Shown piece after piece: positions 15,100 through 24,015 of a stretch of DNA of 64,000 nt; the first letter of the stretch is position 1, and every line of letters starts with the position of its first letter. The notes beneath the pieces were generated by a model. That model worked only from the letters and a program-made list of their open reading frames with translations. It was not told the DNA's origin and did not search any database. The stretch covers positions 1-64,000 of the forward strand of contig NZ_NISY01000004.1 in assembly GCF_007595705.1 (NCBI RefSeq), written 5' to 3'. The stretch comes from Streptomyces sp. SAJ15. Its GTDB lineage: Bacteria; Actinomycetota; Actinomycetes; Streptomycetales; Streptomycetaceae. Position numbers and translations under genes: made by a program.

Positions 15100-16806
15100 G
15101 TGAGACGACGCAGCGCCCGCAACCACCACAGAGCGACCCCGTCCCCCCTTCGGCCCAGCCGTCCTCCCCGATTCACCCGGCCACGCTTCCGGGCGCTGTG
15201 CGCCCTGCTGCTGGCGGTCACCGTGATCGGGGCGTCGGCCGGCGCCTGCGCCTCCCCGAGCGCCCCGGCCGCCGTGGACCCGGCCGCCGCGCGGGCCGGT
15301 CAGGGTACGGGCGAGGGCGCCGCCGAGGATCCGCTGAGCAGAGTGGTGCCCGCCCCCGCCGCCGTGCGGACCGACGGCGAGCCGTACGTCATCGGCTCGG
15401 GCGCCCGGATCGGCGTACCGGCCGGGGACCCGGCCGCCCGGCGGGTCGGCGACTACCTCGCCGAGCTGCTGCGCCCGGCCACCGGCTTCGAGCTCCCGGT
15501 CACCACGCGGAGCGTCCACGCCGGCGTACGGCTGCGCATCGCCCAGGTGCCCGGGGTGGGCCCGGAGGGCTACCGACTGGAGACCGTCGGCGGCTCGGTC
15601 ACCATCAGCGCGCCCGCGCCCGCCGGGCTCTTCCACGGGGTGCAGACGCTGCGGCAGCTGCTGCCCGCGGCCGTGGAGCGGCGCACGCCGCAGCCCGGCC
15701 CCTGGCTCGTGCCCGGCGTGACGATCACGGACAGCCCCCGCTACGCCTATCGCGGGGCCATGCTGGACGTGGCCCGGCACTTCTTCACCGTCCAGCAGGT
15801 CAAGCGCTACATCGACCAGCTCGCCCTCTACAAGATCAACAAGCTGCATCTGCACCTCTCCGACGACCAGGGATGGCGGATCGCCGTCGACTCCTGGCCT
15901 CGGTTGGCGAGCTACGGCGGATCCACCCAGGTCGGCGGCGGGCCCGGCGGCTTCTATACGAAGGACGACTACCGCGAGATCGTCCGGTACGCGGCGAGCC
16001 GCCACCTCACCGTCGTGCCCGAGATCGACATGCCCGGGCACACCAACGCCGCCCTGGCCTCGTACGCCGAGCTGAACTGCGACGGCGTCGCGCCGCCCCT
16101 CTATACCGGCACCGAGGTCGGCTTCAGCTCGCTGTGCGTGCCCAAGGAGGTCACCTACCGCTTCGTGCGGGACGTGCTGCGCGAGCTCGCCGAGCTGACC
16201 CCGGGCCCCTATCTGCACATCGGCGGCGACGAGGCGCACTCCACCAGCCAGGCGGACTATGTGACCTTCATGGACCGGGTGCAGCCGCTGGTGGCCGAAC
16301 GGGGCAAGACGGTGGTCGGCTGGCACCAGCTGACCGGCGCCCGCCCGGCCCCGGGCGCCGTGGCCCAGTACTGGGGCCTGGACGGAAAGGAGAAGGAGGT
16401 CGCGGACGCGGCCCGCGCCGGGACGAAGATCATTCTGTCCCCGGCCAACCGCGCCTACCTCGACATGAAGTACACCCGGGACACCCCGCTCGGACTGGAC
16501 TGGGCCGGATACGTCGAGGTACGCCAGTCCTACGACTGGGACCCCGGACGCTACCTCCGGGACGTCCCGCCCTCCGCCGTGCTCGGCGTCGAGGCGCCCC
16601 TGTGGTCGGAGACCATCTCCACCAGCGACCACATCGAGTACCTCGCCTTCCCCCGGCTGCCGGGCATCGCCGAGCTGGGCTGGTCCCCGCCCTCCCGGCA
16701 CGACTGGTCGTCCTACCGGGTCCGGCTGGCGGCCCAGGGGCCGCGCTGGGACGCGATGGGCGTCGATTTCTACCGGTCGCCGCAGGTTCCCTGGCCCTCG
16801 TCCTGA
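15100..16806 (+). CDS. Secreted beta-N-acetylhexosaminidase, GH20
   Basis: Removes terminal GlcNAc (or GalNAc) from chito-oligosaccharides and related glycans outside the cell. The 568-aa protein starts with a long basic n-region, a hydrophobic core (ALCALLLAVTVIGASAGAC) and a Cys that may be a lipoprotein anchor, though the lipobox AGAC is weak. The GH20b domain (about 90-215) is followed by the GH20 barrel: LHLHLSDDQGWRI, PEIDMPGHTNAAL, and the catalytic pair D377-E378 in HIGGDEAHS; GVEAPLWSETI closes the barrel. GTG 15100 is chosen because AAGGGA lies seven bases before it. It should feed GlcNAc into the same amino-sugar pool as glmS and the GH3 enzyme at 39.3 kb. Confidence 0.93.
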   Translation: MRRRSARNHHRATPSPLRPSRPPRFTRPRFRALCALLLAVTVIGASAGACASPSAPAAVDPAAARAGQGTGEGAAEDPLSRVVPAPAAVRTDGEPYVIGSGARIGVPAGDPAARRVGDYLAELLRPATGFELPVTTRSVHAGVRLRIAQVPGVGPEGYRLETVGGSVTISAPAPAGLFHGVQTLRQLLPAAVERRTPQPGPWLVPGVTITDSPRYAYRGAMLDVARHFFTVQQVKRYIDQLALYKINKLHLHLSDDQGWRIAVDSWPRLASYGGSTQVGGGPGGFYTKDDYREIVRYAASRHLTVVPEIDMPGHTNAALASYAELNCDGVAPPLYTGTEVGFSSLCVPKEVTYRFVRDVLRELAELTPGPYLHIGGDEAHSTSQADYVTFMDRVQPLVAERGKTVVGWHQLTGARPAPGAVAQYWGLDGKEKEVADAARAGTKIILSPANRAYLDMKYTRDTPLGLDWAGYVEVRQSYDWDPGRYLRDVPPSAVLGVEAPLWSETISTSDHIEYLAFPRLPGIAELGWSPPSRHDWSSYRVRLAAQGPRWDAMGVDFYRSPQVPWPSS

Positions 16807-16972
16807 GCCTTCGCCCTCGCGGGCGGCGGTCTGGGTGGCGCGCGTCGTGTTGGGTGCGGCCCGCGCCACCCCCGGCCGGTTGCGGTCGGTTCGGCACCGC
16901 CGGGCCCCGCCGCCTCGGTTCTCACCGCCGCGGCGGGATGAAAGGGGTTTCCCCGTCTGTTCTGGGGCCGTC

Positions 16973-17002
16973 GCGGCGGGAGGAACCGGGGTTTCCCGCC
17001 GC
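16973..17002 (-). terminator. Hairpin downstream of acyl-CoA dehydrogenase
   Basis: A 9-bp perfect inverted repeat (GCGGCGGGA and its complement) with a 12-base loop, 7 bp beyond the acdH stop and between two convergent transcripts. A similar, weaker motif lies 40 bp to the left. Confidence 0.55.
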
Positions 17003-17008
17003 CGGGCC

Positions 17009-18169
17009 TCAGCTCGTCAGCCCCAGTTCGCGGGCGATGAGCATGCGCTGGACCTCGCTGGTGCCCTCGCCGATCTCAAGGATCTTGGAGTCGCGCCACA
17101 TCCGGGCCACCGGGTACTCGTTCATGAAGCCGTAGCCGCCGTGGATCTGCGTGGCCTCACGCGCGTTGTCGACGGCGACCGTGGAGGAGTGGAGCTTGGC
17201 GAGGGCCGCCTCCTTCTTGAAGGGTTCGCCGTTGACCAGACGGGAGGCGGCGTCGCGCCAGGCGAGACGGGCCGTGTGGGCGCGCATCTCCATGTCGGCG
17301 AGCTTGAACTGGATGGCCTGGTTGGCTCCGATGGGGCGGCCGAAGGCGTGGCGCTCCTTGGCGTAGGCCACCGACTCGTCGACGCAGCCCTGGGCGAGGC
17401 CGGTGGCGAGCGCGGCGATGGCCACCCGGCCCTCGTCGAGGATGCGCAGGAACTGGGCGTACCCGCGGCCCTCCTCGCCGAGCAGGTTGGCGACCGGGAC
17501 CCGGCAGTCGGCGAAGGAGAGCTCGCGGGTGTCCGAGGCGTTCCAGCCGACCTTGGAGTAGGGGGCGGCCACGGTGAAGCCGGGGGTGCCCGCGGGGACG
17601 ATGATGGTCGAGATCAGCGGCGAGCCGTCGTCCTTGCGACCGGTGACCGCGGTGACGGTGACCAGGCCGGTGATGTCGGTGCCGGAGTTGGTGATGAAGC
17701 ACTTGGTGCCGTTGATCACCCATTCGTCGCCGTCGCGCACCGCCGTGGTGCGGGTGCCGCCGGCGTCCGAGCCGCAGTCGGGCTCGGTCAGCCCGAAGGC
17801 GCCGAGGACCTCGCCGGAGCACATCCGGGGCAGCCACTCCCGCTTCTGCTCCTCGGTACCGAAGCGGAAGATCGGCATCGCGCCGAGCGAGACGGCGGCC
17901 TCAAGGGTGATGGCCACTGAGGAGTCGACCCGCGCCAGCTCCTCCAGGGCGATGCCCAGGGCGAGGTAGTCGCCGCCCATGCCGCCGTACTCCTCGGGGA
18001 ACGGCAGGCCGAACAGGCCCATGCGGCCCATCTCGCGGACGATCTCGTAGGGGAACTCATGCCGTTCGTAGAGATCGCCGATCTTCGGGGCGACGACGTC
18101 GTGGGCGAACTCCTCCACGGTGCGGCGGAGCTCCTCGTGCTCGGCGGAGAGCCGGTGGTCGAGCGACAT
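17009..18169 (-). CDS. acdH: Acyl-CoA dehydrogenase (isovaleryl/branched-chain type)
   Basis: FAD enzyme of 386 aa that puts a double bond into short branched acyl-CoA. It has the acyl-CoA dehydrogenase N-terminal helical domain, the middle beta domain (GAFGLTEPDCGSDAGG; WVINGTKCFITNSGT), and the C-terminal domain with IHGGYGFMNEYPVARMWRD, whose usual catalytic base Glu is the E in GEGTSEVQR or nearby in this branch. It begins 3 bp after the HMG-CoA lyase stop and is the last gene of a four-gene operon with the carboxylase subunits, which points to isovaleryl-CoA dehydrogenase in leucine breakdown. Position and operon match S. coelicolor acdH (SCO2779), as I recall it. ATG 18169 has AGAACTGAACC before it, so translation is probably coupled. 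Confidence 0.92.
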   Translation of the reverse strand: MSLDHRLSAEHEELRRTVEEFAHDVVAPKIGDLYERHEFPYEIVREMGRMGLFGLPFPEEYGGMGGDYLALGIALEELARVDSSVAITLEAAVSLGAMPIFRFGTEEQKREWLPRMCSGEVLGAFGLTEPDCGSDAGGTRTTAVRDGDEWVINGTKCFITNSGTDITGLVTVTAVTGRKDDGSPLISTIIVPAGTPGFTVAAPYSKVGWNASDTRELSFADCRVPVANLLGEEGRGYAQFLRILDEGRVAIAALATGLAQGCVDESVAYAKERHAFGRPIGANQAIQFKLADMEMRAHTARLAWRDAASRLVNGEPFKKEAALAKLHSSTVAVDNAREATQIHGGYGFMNEYPVARMWRDSKILEIGEGTSEVQRMLIARELGLTS

Positions 18170-18172
18170 GGT

Positions 18173-19117
18173 TCAGTTCTCCTTCTGGGAGAGTGCGCGT
18201 ACGGTGCGGGACGGGCTGGGTCGGCCCAGATGCCCGGCCATCCACACGCTTGTGGCGGTGAGTCGGCCGAGGTCGACCCCGGTCTCGATGCCGAGGCCGT
18301 GGAGCATCCACACCAGGTCCTCGGTGGCGAGGTTGCCGGTGGCGCTCTTGGCGTAGGGGCAGCCGCCGAGGCCGCCGGCGGAGGCGTCGACGGTGGTCAC
18401 GCCGTGCTCCAGCGCGGCGAGGGTGTTGGCGAGGGCCTGCCCGTAGGTGTCGTGGAAGTGCACGGCGAGCCGGTCGGTGGGCACGCCGGCCTCGTTGAGG
18501 CCGGCGAGCAGCTCCCGGACGTGGCCGGGGGTGGCCACGCCGATGGTGTCGCCCAGGCTCAGCTCGTCGCACCCCAGCTCCATCAGGCGGGCCGCGACCG
18601 AGACCACCTGGTGGACGGGGACCGGCCCCTCCCAGGGGTCGCCGAAGCACATCGACAGATAGCCGCGCACATGCATCGTCGCCTCGCGGGCGCGGGCGAC
18701 GACCGGCTGGAACATCGCCAGCGACTCGTCGACCGTGCGGTTGAGGTTCCGCCGGGCGAAGGTCTCGGTGGCGCTGCCGAAGACCGCGATCCGTCGGACA
18801 CCCAGCTCCACCGCGCGGTCCAGGCCGCGCTGGTTGGGCACCAGCACCGGAAGCTCGGCGTCCACCCCGTCCAGCAGCGGGATCAGCCGCGCGGCGTCGG
18901 CCAGCTGGGGTACCCATTCGGGGTGCACGAAGCTGGTCGCCTCGACGGTGGTCAGCCCGGCGTCGGCGAGCCGCCGGATGAACTCGGCCTTCACCTCGAC
19001 CGGGACGATCGCCTTCTCGTTCTGCAGGCCGTCGCGCGGACCCACCTCGTGGATGCGCACCCGGGCGGGCAGCCCGGCGGCGGGCACGGCCATGGGCAGT
19101 CCTGGGGGCAGGGCCAT
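18173..19117 (-). CDS. hmgL: Hydroxymethylglutaryl-CoA lyase
   Basis: Cleaves HMG-CoA to acetyl-CoA and acetoacetate, the last step of leucine degradation. The 314-aa TIM barrel has the HMGL signature EVGPRDGLQNE near residue 25, the metal-binding HFHDTYGQALAN near 220, and the catalytic-cysteine loop GGLGGCPYAKSATGN near 255. ATG 19117 overlaps the stop of the upstream biotin carboxylase gene by one base (TGATG), with GGAG ten bases before. The open frame runs up to 19513 only because it overlaps the carboxylase gene in another frame. Second-to-last gene of the operon. Confidence 0.93.
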   Translation of the reverse strand: MALPPGLPMAVPAAGLPARVRIHEVGPRDGLQNEKAIVPVEVKAEFIRRLADAGLTTVEATSFVHPEWVPQLADAARLIPLLDGVDAELPVLVPNQRGLDRAVELGVRRIAVFGSATETFARRNLNRTVDESLAMFQPVVARAREATMHVRGYLSMCFGDPWEGPVPVHQVVSVAARLMELGCDELSLGDTIGVATPGHVRELLAGLNEAGVPTDRLAVHFHDTYGQALANTLAALEHGVTTVDASAGGLGGCPYAKSATGNLATEDLVWMLHGLGIETGVDLGRLTATSVWMAGHLGRPSPSRTVRALSQKEN

Positions 19118-21294
19118 CACGCACGCTCCTCGCTCGCCGGGCCGGTGTCCTCGCCGTCGTGCGGGGTGACCACGGCCAGCACCTGGTCCATGGCGACCGT
19201 GCTGCCCGCCGTCACATCGAGCTCGGTGACGACGCCGTCGTGCGGAGCGGAGATGACGTGCTCCATCTTCATCGCCTCCACCACCAGCAGGCCCTGACCG
19301 GCGGTGACCTCGTCGCCCACGGCGGCCTTCACCACCGTGACCGTGCCCGGCATCGGCGCGGTCAGCGCGCCGGCGTGGGCGGCCGCGGAGCCGCCGCGCA
19401 GCGCGGCCTCCACGGGGTCGTGGTCCTGGACGTGCCAGGCGTCGCCGTCCCGCCCCAGCCAGCGTCCTTCCGGGCCGGGCGCGGCGGTGAAGGTGTGGGT
19501 GAGCCCCGTCCACTCCATCGTGACGCGGTCCATGGCGGTGGCGCCGCCGACGAGGCGGGCGCGGACGGGTGGGACGACCGCCCCCGGGGACGGGGTGGCT
19601 CCCTCGTGCGCCGGGTCCGGCCGGTCGATGAGGAGCTCCGCGTCCCGGACCGGGCCGCGCACCCGGACCGTGACCGGCTCATGGCCGGGGACGCGCAGGT
19701 GGTGGAGGGTCCAGGCGGGGGTGCCGCCCAGCCGCCAGCCGGTGGCCGTGGAGAACGGGTCCACCCAGCCGGAGCCGCCGGCGCCCGGCCCGTCGACGCG
19801 GCCGCCGTCGCCGCCCGACCCATCGCCGGGGGAGCCTCCGGAGGCGCCGCGCTCCAGGGCGGCCTGGCGGAGCAGGGCCGCGGTCGCGTAGACCTCGTCG
19901 GGGACGGTGTGCGGCACCAGGGTGGCGGCGTCGCGGTCGACCAGGCCGGTGTCGAGGTCGCCGGAGACGACGGCCGGATGGGCGAGCAGCCGGCGCAGGA
20001 AGCCGGTGTTGGTGTCGAGTCCGAGCACGGTGGTGTGCCCGAGGGCGGCCCGCAGCCGGCGCAGCGCGGTGGCCCGGTCCGGGCCGTGGGCGATCACCTT
20101 GGCCAGCATCGGGTCGTACAACGTGCCGACCTCGGTGCCGGCGGTCAGGCCCGAGTCGACGCGCACGCCTTCGCCCTCGGGGTCGCGCAGCACGCGCACG
20201 GTGCCGGCGGAGGGCAGGAAGTCCACCCGGTCGCCGGACGCCCGCGCGGTCTCGGCGCAGATCCGCGCCTCCACGGCGTGGCCGGTCAGGGTGATGTCTC
20301 CCTGGGCGAAGGGCAGCGGCTCGCCGGCGGCCACCCGCACCTGCCACTCCACCAGGTCCAGGCCGGTGATGAGCTCGGTGACCGGGTGCTCGACCTGGAG
20401 GCGGGTGTTCATCTCCATGAAGTAGTAGGCCGACGGGTCGTTGCCCGGCACGATGAACTCCACCGTGCCCGCGCCGGTGTAGCCGCAGGAGCGGGCCGCC
20501 TGGGCCGCGGCCTCGCCCATCGCCGCGCGGGTGGCCTCGTCCAGCAGGGGGCTGGGCGCCTCCTCGATGATCTTCTGGTGGCGGCGCTGGAGGGAGCACT
20601 CGCGCTCGCCGAGGTGCAGCACGTTGCCGTGGCCGTCGGCGAGGATCTGGATCTCGATGTGGCGCGGGCGGTCGATCCAGCGCTCCACCAGCAGGGTGTC
20701 GTCGCCGAAGGAGCCGCGCGCCTCACGCCGGGCGGCGGCGATCTCGTCCGCGAGCAGCGCCTCGTCGCGCACCAGCCGCATGCCCTTGCCGCCGCCGCCC
20801 GCCGAGGGCTTCAGCAGCACCGGCATGCCGATCTCGCGGGCGGCCTCCGCCAACTGGGCGTCGGTCAGCCCGCTGCCCGAGGAGCCGGGCACCACCGGGA
20901 CCCCGGCGGCCCGCACGGTCTCCTTGGCCCGGATCTTGTCGCCCATCAGCTCGATCGCGCCGGCCGGCGGCCCGATGAAGGCGACCCCGGCGTCCGCGCA
21001 GGCCCGCGCGAAGGCCGCGTTCTCGGCGAGGAAGCCGTAGCCCGGGTGGACGGCCTGCGCCCCGGTGCGCCGCGCCGCCTCCAGCAGCCGCTCGACGGAG
21101 AGGTAGCTCTCCGCGGCGGGCGCGGGGCCGATGCGGACGGCGGTGTCCGCCTCCCGCACATGCCGGGCGTCGGCGTCGGCGTCGCTGAAGACGGCGACCG
21201 AGCGGATGCCCAGCTCCCGCAGGGTGCGGATCACGCGGACCGCGATCTCACCCCGGTTGGCCACCAGGACGCTCTCCAGCGCCGCCGCCTTCAT
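19117..21294 (-). CDS. Acyl-CoA carboxylase biotin-containing alpha subunit (methylcrotonyl-CoA type)
   Basis: The biotin-carboxylating half of an acyl-CoA carboxylase; 725 aa. Residues 1-450 are biotin carboxylase (SVLVANRGEIAVRVIRTLRE at the start, ATP-grasp GGGGKGMRLV, EMNTRLQVEHPVTELITG). A divergent middle joins it to a C-terminal biotinyl domain with EAMKMEH; the biotinylated lysine is about K676. In this operon context it most likely works with the next-upstream carboxyltransferase as 3-methylcrotonyl-CoA carboxylase (LiuD/MccA role). ATG 21294 has GGGAGGGG seven bases upstream. The frame is open for much longer (to 22194), but that lies inside the carboxyltransferase gene. Known of family: streptomycetes have other AccA-type subunits for acetyl- and propionyl-CoA. 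Confidence 0.93.
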   Translation of the reverse strand: MKAAALESVLVANRGEIAVRVIRTLRELGIRSVAVFSDADADARHVREADTAVRIGPAPAAESYLSVERLLEAARRTGAQAVHPGYGFLAENAAFARACADAGVAFIGPPAGAIELMGDKIRAKETVRAAGVPVVPGSSGSGLTDAQLAEAAREIGMPVLLKPSAGGGGKGMRLVRDEALLADEIAAARREARGSFGDDTLLVERWIDRPRHIEIQILADGHGNVLHLGERECSLQRRHQKIIEEAPSPLLDEATRAAMGEAAAQAARSCGYTGAGTVEFIVPGNDPSAYYFMEMNTRLQVEHPVTELITGLDLVEWQVRVAAGEPLPFAQGDITLTGHAVEARICAETARASGDRVDFLPSAGTVRVLRDPEGEGVRVDSGLTAGTEVGTLYDPMLAKVIAHGPDRATALRRLRAALGHTTVLGLDTNTGFLRRLLAHPAVVSGDLDTGLVDRDAATLVPHTVPDEVYATAALLRQAALERGASGGSPGDGSGGDGGRVDGPGAGGSGWVDPFSTATGWRLGGTPAWTLHHLRVPGHEPVTVRVRGPVRDAELLIDRPDPAHEGATPSPGAVVPPVRARLVGGATAMDRVTMEWTGLTHTFTAAPGPEGRWLGRDGDAWHVQDHDPVEAALRGGSAAAHAGALTAPMPGTVTVVKAAVGDEVTAGQGLLVVEAMKMEHVISAPHDGVVTELDVTAGSTVAMDQVLAVVTPHDGEDTGPASEERA

Positions 21295-21389
21295 GGAAGC
21301 CCCTCCCTGGAGGTCCGCGGAGTCCGTCCGCGCCGCCGCGTCGTCGCGCGCGGCCGAGCCTGTCTGCACCATCGTCCGCATCTCCCTCA

Positions 21390-23021
21390 TCACATCCGGA
21401 AGACGCCGAAGCCGGGCGCCGTGTCGTCCTGCCGCGGAAGCGGCGCGTTCGCGCAGGCGGTGAGGGCCAGGCCCAGCACCTGGCGCGTCTCCATGGGGTC
21501 GATGACCCCGTCGTCCCACAGGCGAGCCGTCGCGTAGTACGCGTTCCCCTGGGTCTCGTACTGCTCGCGGATCGGCGCCTTGAAGGTGTCCTCCTCCTCG
21601 GCGCTCCACTCCTCGCCGCGCGCCTCCAACTGGTCGCGCTTGACGGTGGCGAGCACGGAGGCGGCCTGTTCGCCGCCCATCACCGAGATCTTCGCGTTGG
21701 GCCACATCCACAGGAAGCGGGGGCTGTAGGCCCGGCCGCACATGGAGTAGTTGCCCGCGCCGTAGGAGCCGCCGATGACGACGGTCAGCTTGGGGACCCG
21801 GGTGCAGGCCACCGCGGTGACCATCTTGGCGCCGTGCTTGGCGATGCCGCCCGCCTCGTAGTCCCGGCCGACCATGAAGCCCGAGATGTTCTGCAGGAAG
21901 AGCAGCGGGATGCCGCGCTGGTCGCACAGCTCGATGAAGTGGGCGCCCTTCTGGGCGGACTCGGAGAACAGGATGCCGTTGTTGGCGACGATGCCGACCG
22001 GGTGGCCGTGGATGTGGGCGAAGCCGGTCACCAGCGTCGTGCCGAACTCGGCCTTGAACTCGGCGAAGCGGGAGCCGTCGACGATCCGGGCGATGACCTC
22101 GCGGACGTCGTAGGGGGTGCGCGAGTCGGTGGGCACCACCCCGTACAGCCCCGCGGGGTCGACCTTGGGCTCCTCCACCGCCCGCACCGTCCACGGCAGC
22201 GGGGAGCGCTCGCCGAGGGTGGAGACGATGGTGCGCACGATCCGCAGCGCGTGCGCGTCGTCCTCGGCGAGGTGGTCGGTGACGCCGGAGACCCTGGAGT
22301 GCACCTCGCCGCCGCCCAGCTCCTCGGCGGTGACCACCTCGCCGGTGGCGGCCTTCACCAGCGGCGGACCGCCGAGGAAGATCGTGCCCTGGTCCCGCAC
22401 GATCACCGCCTCGTCGCTCATCGCCGGGACGTAGGCGCCGCCCGCGGTGCAGGAGCCGAGGACGGCGGCGATCTGCGGGATGCCGGCCCCCGACATCCGG
22501 GCCTGGTTGTAGAAGATCCGCCCGAAGTGCTCGCGGTCCGGGAACACCTCGTCCTGCATGGGGAGGAAGGCGCCGCCGGAGTCGACGAGGTAGAGGCAGG
22601 GGAGCCGGTTCTCCAGGGCGATCTCCTGCGCCCGCAGGTGCTTCTTGACCGTCATCGGGTAGTACGTGCCGCCCTTGACCGTGGCGTCGTTGGCGACGAT
22701 GACCGCCTCGCGGCCGGAGACCCGGCCGATGCCCGCGATGACGCCGGCGGCCGGGGCCGCGCCCCCGTACATCCCGTCCGCCGCCAGCGGGGCGAGCTCC
22801 AGGAAGGGCGAGCCCGGGTCCAGCAGCGCGTCCACCCGGTCGCGCGGCAGCAGCTTGCCGCGCGCGGTGTGCCGCGCCCGCGCCTTCTCGCCGCCGCCGA
22901 GTCCGGCCGCCGCGAGCTTCTCGCGCAGCCGGTCCACCAGCTCGCGGTGCGCGGCCTCGTTGGCCCGCCAGGCGTCGGACGCCGGGTCGGCGCCGCTCCT
23001 GAGCACCGGTGCCTGCTCCAT
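21390..23021 (-). CDS. Acyl-CoA carboxylase carboxyltransferase subunit (methylcrotonyl-CoA type)
   Basis: Moves CO2 from biotin to the acyl-CoA. The 543-aa protein has both crotonase-like carboxyltransferase halves: [20 protein letters not shown] and [15 protein letters not shown] in the N-half, and [40 protein letters not shown] and [20 protein letters not shown] in the C-half. These read like the methylcrotonyl-CoA carboxylase beta subunit (LiuB/MccB) rather than a propionyl-CoA subunit. It is the first gene of the four-gene minus-strand operon; AAGGGGG lies about 12 bases before ATG 23021. The intergenic region shared with the TetR gene carries a long palindrome, a likely operator. Confidence 0.94.
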   Translation of the reverse strand: MEQAPVLRSGADPASDAWRANEAAHRELVDRLREKLAAAGLGGGEKARARHTARGKLLPRDRVDALLDPGSPFLELAPLAADGMYGGAAPAAGVIAGIGRVSGREAVIVANDATVKGGTYYPMTVKKHLRAQEIALENRLPCLYLVDSGGAFLPMQDEVFPDREHFGRIFYNQARMSGAGIPQIAAVLGSCTAGGAYVPAMSDEAVIVRDQGTIFLGGPPLVKAATGEVVTAEELGGGEVHSRVSGVTDHLAEDDAHALRIVRTIVSTLGERSPLPWTVRAVEEPKVDPAGLYGVVPTDSRTPYDVREVIARIVDGSRFAEFKAEFGTTLVTGFAHIHGHPVGIVANNGILFSESAQKGAHFIELCDQRGIPLLFLQNISGFMVGRDYEAGGIAKHGAKMVTAVACTRVPKLTVVIGGSYGAGNYSMCGRAYSPRFLWMWPNAKISVMGGEQAASVLATVKRDQLEARGEEWSAEEEDTFKAPIREQYETQGNAYYATARLWDDGVIDPMETRQVLGLALTACANAPLPRQDDTAPGFGVFRM

Positions 23022-23218
23022 GGGTACGAGCCCCCTTGCTCGATCCTGCCGATCCGCCGCCCGGTGCCGCGCCTGGTGGGCGCCGACCCCGGTCCGGTCG
23101 ATCCGTCGTTGAGCGCTCTGTCGTCGAGCGACCCGTCCCCGCGCGATCCGCCGAGGAACGGTGCGTCGATGAGCGATCTGGTACTGGGCGATCTGTTGCT
23201 GAGCGATCTGTTAATGAG

Positions 23219-23245
23219 CGTTAACCTATTGCCTTCAGGTTAACG
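23219..23245. promoter_or_regulatory. Palindromic operator between carboxylase operon and tetR
   Basis: Perfect 9-bp inverted repeat CGTTAACCT-attgccttc-AGGTTAACG. It lies about 30 bp before the tetR start codon and 200 bp before the carboxylase operon, where a TetR dimer would bind to control both directions. A TAGAAT -10-like box at 23264-23269 ends 7 bases before ATG 23277, so tetR may be leaderless. Left of the operator a gagcgatctg-like motif recurs (23171, 23190, 23211). Confidence 0.7.
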
Positions 23246-23276
23246 ACCACTAACGCCGCTGTCTAGAATCAATTTC

Positions 23277-23912
23277 ATGAGCACGCATGCCCCCGCCCCG
23301 ACCCGACGCGAGCAGATCCTCAGGGAGGCGGCCCGGCTCTTCGCCGAGCGCGGTTTCCACGGCGTGGGTGTGGACGAGATAGGCGCGGCGGTGGGCATCA
23401 GCGGCCCCGGTCTCTACCGCCACTTCGCGGGCAAGGACGCGATGCTCGCCGAGCTGCTGGTCGGGATCAGCGGCCGGCTGCTGACCGGCGGCAAGCGGCG
23501 CGTCGCGGAGGCGGCGACCGCCGGCGACGGCCCGGCGGCCGTGCTGGACTCGCTGATCGAGGGCCACATCGACTTCGCGCTGGACGACCGCCCGCTGATC
23601 ACGCTGCACGACCGCGAGCTGGACCGGCTGCGGGACAGCGACCGCAAGTTGGTGCGCCAGCTCCAGCGGCAGTACGTCGAGCTGTGGGTCGAGGTGGTGC
23701 GCCAGGTCTATCCGGCGCTGGCCGAGGCCGAGGCGCGCGCCGCCGTGCACGCCGTCTTCGGGCTGCTCAACTCCACGCCGCACCTGGGGCGCCCCGGCGC
23801 CCTCCCCGGTCGCGGCGCCACCGCGGACCTGCTGCACCGGCTGGCGCTGGGTGCCTTCGCGGCCGCGGCGGGCGTGGGCCCCGGGGCGGACGGATCTGGA
23901 CAGCGCTACTGA
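23277..23912 (+). CDS. TetR-family regulator, likely of the leucine/isovalerate catabolic genes
   Basis: A repressor of 211 aa. The N-terminal TetR helix-turn-helix is clear (REQILREAARLFAERGFHG, then VDEIGAAVGISGPGLYRHF, about residues 11-55). The C-terminal ligand domain is helical with no obvious motif and ends in a Gly-rich tail. It is divergent from the carboxylase operon and followed by an acyl-CoA dehydrogenase, so an acyl-CoA effector is likely; in pseudomonads the equivalent job is done by LiuR or LiuQ. The upstream 27-bp palindrome fits autoregulation. No ribosome site precedes ATG 23277, in line with a leaderless start. Confidence 0.88.
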   Translation: MSTHAPAPTRREQILREAARLFAERGFHGVGVDEIGAAVGISGPGLYRHFAGKDAMLAELLVGISGRLLTGGKRRVAEAATAGDGPAAVLDSLIEGHIDFALDDRPLITLHDRELDRLRDSDRKLVRQLQRQYVELWVEVVRQVYPALAEAEARAAVHAVFGLLNSTPHLGRPGALPGRGATADLLHRLALGAFAAAAGVGPGADGSGQRY

Positions 23913-23979
23913 CCGCCGGGTAACTTTCGATCCCGTAACTGAGCAAGCGCTTAGAAGGTGCCGCGCGCTGGGGCCGGCC

Positions 23980-24015
23980 CAGCCGGGGAGGCTGTTCCAG
24001 CCGGGGAGGCTGTTC
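23980..24015 (+). repeat. Duplicated 18-bp ribosome-site segment abutting a start codon
   Basis: The sequence cagccggggaggctgttc occurs twice without a gap, at 23980-23997 and 23998-24015, and ATG 24016 follows at once. Each copy holds GGGGAGG. The duplication is exact and a multiple of three. Confidence 0.9.

Noticed and set aside
14818..16869. Long minus-strand frame (683 aa) opposite the GH20 gene
   Set aside because: It is a GC-bias shadow with no motifs; the plus strand has all GH20 motifs.
19295..22194. A 1,025-aa minus-strand frame that would fuse extra sequence to the biotin carboxylase
   Set aside because: The extra N-terminal 300 residues overlap the carboxyltransferase gene and are Arg/Gly-rich out-of-frame translation. 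ATG 21294 has a good ribosome site.
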